Made by a program: the position numbers and the translations under genes. From a virus, in IMG/VR virus record IMGVR_UViG_3300047370_000404, positions 1 to 25,266 of that record: a stretch of DNA of 25,266 nucleotides. One strand, given 5' to 3'. Below the pieces are notes generated by a model. That model saw only the letters and a program-made list of their open reading frames with translations, had not been told where the DNA came from and ran no database searches. Each line of letters begins with the position of its first letter. Position 1 is the stretch's first letter. Below, piece after piece: positions 25,101 to 25,266 of the stretch.

Positions 25101-25266
25101 TCTGGATACTTGTTTAGTGCAGGTGATATCGTCACTACATCTCCAGGAAATAGTCAGAACCAAGTTCTATCATATTCTGAAGGTTTAGTCAAGCAATTTA
25201 TTATTAACAATGGTGGTACTGGATATCTCAATGGTGATACTGTAACAATTAGTGCTCCATCAGGTG
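19134..25266 (+). CDS. Giant multidomain fibre/baseplate-peripheral protein (3' end beyond window)
   Basis: The frame is open from ATG 19134 to the window end, 2044 codons with no stop. Residues approximate. 1-70: fibre linker with VGINTANPQYELDVDG. About 120-137: DDSTNIATTNFVYN, a fibre repeat motif. 145-260: pectin-lyase-like beta-helix start (RIYVSAQIGSDTFDG; TLIVAGGDYLEDNPI). 525-619, 855-952, 1026-1132 and 1575-1669: four copies of an alpha-helical repeat. 635-841: five Asp-box propeller blades. 1213-1283: one or two further blades. 1318-1572: the beta-helix resumes (SPYIFNSSVISF; KSMVAAAFTIISFGGIGYSV). 1770-1850: conserved virion segment (SSHTWEFAGSGNDYNALPQN; GRVYASGTDELGDFKIG). About 1890: STQKAVKDYISNQLG. 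The visible end is a GTGY/GD repeat. Similar mosaics occur in cyanomyovirus tail proteins. Host binding is inferred. It may have its own late promoter. Confidence 0.88.
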   Translation, partial: MALEFNADRQEIRANQLKLKNESSIRLDLGAGADEKVAIFGALTNDVDKLVRVGINTANPQYELDVDGQIRTTTSIISDTARIQNLDIDTIVNPSLNLKAPILNTFADPDTGEVLFPRSTTPSFSDDSTNIATTNFVYNIATNDVGGRIYVSAQIGSDTFDGRSATKPVRTIKRATQLAAETTDKETLIVAGGDYLEDNPISLPNLCSVVGDNIRLCIIRPANPGKHMFKSSNENYVTGITFRDQIDSDNVAIKTWSFAYVFDDKQRFFYPKSLGGQFGRTFNLGHKIAAAQEWELTFSSNGGGILLVPGLTLTAPGSAGTGVITSVVFDDNTSDTGKLVISSITGTIESTGGVYTYEANNPVVVYNVSVTRGVQLTPDAQVVKHVTTHPSYTVTSIKTDAAYPNGLVFTTVDYHEFEVGQYVGITNLPSTGLYADLDRYNGRQYISHRIETADGFSKKFVVYKDTPTDLAALGAPGGEYGVSAFGVLVESDDHYVVFSLDNSPRKFDESIKSPNRFLDAVDLIGRNELTISKEAVRRVEEEYPTLIIPDSAQCETDIKHIMNAINYDLTWGGNAATQEAAENYFTSGALNHISDQLKETSYAFEQARDLSIQAMRNQLNTVSTSSTAAITRPAGYTGQYRSVIWDNEKFVAVGDDGAIHTSTDGTTWVAQTTGTTEQLNDIRWNKWAVGERGIPEYVVVGNNGTILWSNNAETWYSITSGTSRDLKAIAYNGTTYVAVGTLGTAVYSDNVKAWNTGTTGTTRPLNDLIYNDDCDKFVAVGGGGKIIISSDGNTWTEQESGTGTELFAISWSEGRMVVTGVNATVVISDDNGLTWETNLINGNSPDNPQSNKDADAADLILANQALIANIAVGKMLDNNSGYTIPTGNQACKDDIMAFIGAMVINLEFGGNDEVYDAANLYVTGSHVQGEEDESVEAFNYARDLCIEAMRNDAFDAGDMTDHADGLTQYIDTSVTTDTGSPACATQASAITTFFGILTTAIGATGAPGSLSGTTRNPLATEGFTGQANRYWDASDLILENKKVIAAQSVFEYTTTNGFTIPGAGPTGNQNCVDDVVDILEAMAHDLRHGGNAKTYDAASYYVGTSHVDGEEAETVAIINIARDLAITAMRNQSLTLSYLLNNLFTVTLDTDFYGAITQFTKSDITIDGASTARCSNVASAITTLTSIVTTAVTNDNLNHAVQTVPTGTLANNYFGGLFHDGNKFWVLSEAASTCYVHTSSDRGRTWKEEYTGAAAADGLNTIAFSYDVAVGLGANGRDIAFNGTESEIAFSISNTYPVFQDETISNTYDSNRSFACDNVSSSIFTLWDIVIEKINQRPVPAITYASSYFTDSNNTFFNVGHSWDDLPIIEVSPYIFNSSVISFLGGNGCEIDGSKVATPNVRRPGLPPQGKSMVAAAFTIISFGGIGYSVINDGYTQLVSVFCIFTQDGAVVETGGYASLTNSASNFGTFALRANGVREEAYSFDKGVISNITFTDIGVPKLLVDGLGAPPLEHYILAPQGFELEIQGGQNPRYFIENTISATPVKPIQAEIQANLAMRVRGNYNRYTDSSVLLENNARYIAEEAYFSTSAISSNVFDQNRNKCIRDVEEIVKAWAQDIKFDSNDSTWDAAKLYTDGTSIQHVSGYELATKEVVDAATILAKRAINNLLQKKGETQLTADYYVASWTDEIPYVDSTITHDVSSDPNYSITDCANVQSAIQVLSDLFDEIIDNPTTTSPLPSTAERVDGFFTINQFNKDKLIDHPIDLQRPSICNSSSHTWEFAGSGNDYNALPQNGGTKGSSETKDFEQVSQQNGRVYASGTDELGDFKIGYFANVENRTGNITFGGTVTISEVEFLKIKGNNVVVTGFSPDNTLGALELGGPGASDSLLSTQKAVKDYISNQLGLYIGRTYSTVPTPNALVQLDGSGRINIDQLPALRPFNIFTVADQPARVALEGPLAGDIAIQQDTTISYILNNDLDSQIFEFIPTSGYLFSAGDIVTTSPGNSQNQVLSYSEGLVKQFIINNGGTGYLNGDTVTISAPSG
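20706..20990 (+). repeat. Alpha-helical repeat copy 1 (C-x2-D / GGN / AMRN)
   Basis: About 95 residues with the order C-x2-D-x-K-H-I, NYDLTWGGN, EAAENYFTSG, then ARDLSIQAMRNQ. Helix-forming residues dominate, in contrast to the beta-rich flanks. It lies just before the propeller blades. Confidence 0.75.
21036..21656 (+). other. Asp-box (BNR-like) propeller blades 1-5
   Basis: Five consecutive repeats of about 40 residues: a strand ending in F/Y-V-[AV]-V-G, then GxI/V, then an Asp-box turn. Turns are STDGTTW, SNNAETW, SDNVKAW, SSDGNTW and SDDNGLTW; the fifth fits the canonical S-x-D-x-G-x-T-W, the others are shortened or degenerate. This resembles sialidase and Ycf48-type propellers. The sialidase catalytic residues were not identified, so binding rather than hydrolysis is more likely. 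Confidence 0.8.
21696..21990 (+). repeat. Alpha-helical repeat copy 2
   Basis: DAADLILANQALIA begins the copy, then C-x2-D-DIMAFIGAM, NLEFGGNDEVYDAANLYVTG and ARDLCIEAMRND. It is closely related to copy 3, with which it shares DLIL, the GGN turn, YDAA, GSH/TSH-V-x-GEE and AMRN. Confidence 0.8.
22209..22530 (+). repeat. Alpha-helical repeat copy 3
   Basis: WDASDLILENKKVIAAQ begins the copy, then C-VDDVVDILEAMAHDLRHGGN, TYDAASYYVGTSHVDGEEAE and ARDLAITAMRNQ. It adjoins the next propeller blade (22770-22980). Confidence 0.8.
22770..22980 (+). other. Further Asp-box blade(s) after helical repeats
   Basis: GGLFHDGNKFWVLSEA leads to a canonical Asp-box SSDRGRTW, followed by a half blade (NTIAFSYDVAVGLGANG). 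The strand pattern matches blades 1-5, from which it is separated by about 370 residues of helical repeats and linker. Confidence 0.7.
23856..24140 (+). repeat. Alpha-helical repeat copy 4 (diverged)
   Basis: NARYIAEEAYFSTSA begins the copy, then KC-IRDVEEIVKAWAQDIKF, with DSND in place of the GGN turn, WDAAKLYTDG, and a final helix ATILAKRAINNLL in place of the ARD...AMRN end. It follows the beta-helix rather than the propeller. Confidence 0.7.

Overview
The window looks like part of the late structural region of a marine T4-like myovirus (contractile-tailed phage). All genes lie on the + strand and are almost end to end: the largest non-coding gap is about 41 bases. The DNA is AT-rich. The 5' gene is recognisably the T4 baseplate wedge protein gp8. 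It is followed by large virion proteins of the type known from cyanomyoviruses of Prochlorococcus and Synechococcus, and also from T4-like pelagiphages. The host cannot be fixed from this window: a picocyanobacterium is my first guess and a SAR11-type bacterium the alternative. No tRNA, integrase, IS element, CRISPR array or host-derived metabolic gene was seen.

Layout: (1) 1-1242, C-terminal part of gp8. (2) 1247-7480, a 2077-residue DUF4815-type virion protein. (3) 7462-8267, three small genes: a coiled-coil protein, a one-domain beta-sandwich-like protein and a 69-residue protein. (4) 8267-10495, a 742-residue tail-fibre-like protein. (5) 10505-10723, a small coiled-coil protein whose 3' end overlaps the next gene by 62 nt in another frame. 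(6) 10662-18311, a 2549-residue mosaic fibre with beta-helix, LamG-like, cupredoxin-like and tandem 'GTGY..GD' repeat segments. (7) 18316-19092, a 258-residue virion-type protein. (8) 19134 to the right edge, the first 2044 codons of another giant fibre or baseplate-peripheral protein. It combines a beta-helix, Asp-box propeller blades and four copies of an alpha-helical repeat. This last gene is open to the window edge.

In T4, gp8 is followed by gp9 to gp12, the baseplate periphery and fibre attachment proteins. Here that slot holds large modular proteins, so the region is probably the adsorption or host-recognition apparatus; this is inferred from position and domain content. Two candidate T4-type late promoters were found, an exact TATAAATA at 7689 and GATAAATA at 19099. 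They suggest late sigma-factor-driven units starting at the 112-residue gene and at the last giant gene.

The most interesting features are the modules moved between proteins: the glycine-rich GTGY/GD repeat occurs in four separate genes, including as an insertion in gp8. Others are a cupredoxin-like His/Cys/His/Met site inside a fibre, and a beta-propeller that appears to be split by two helical repeats.
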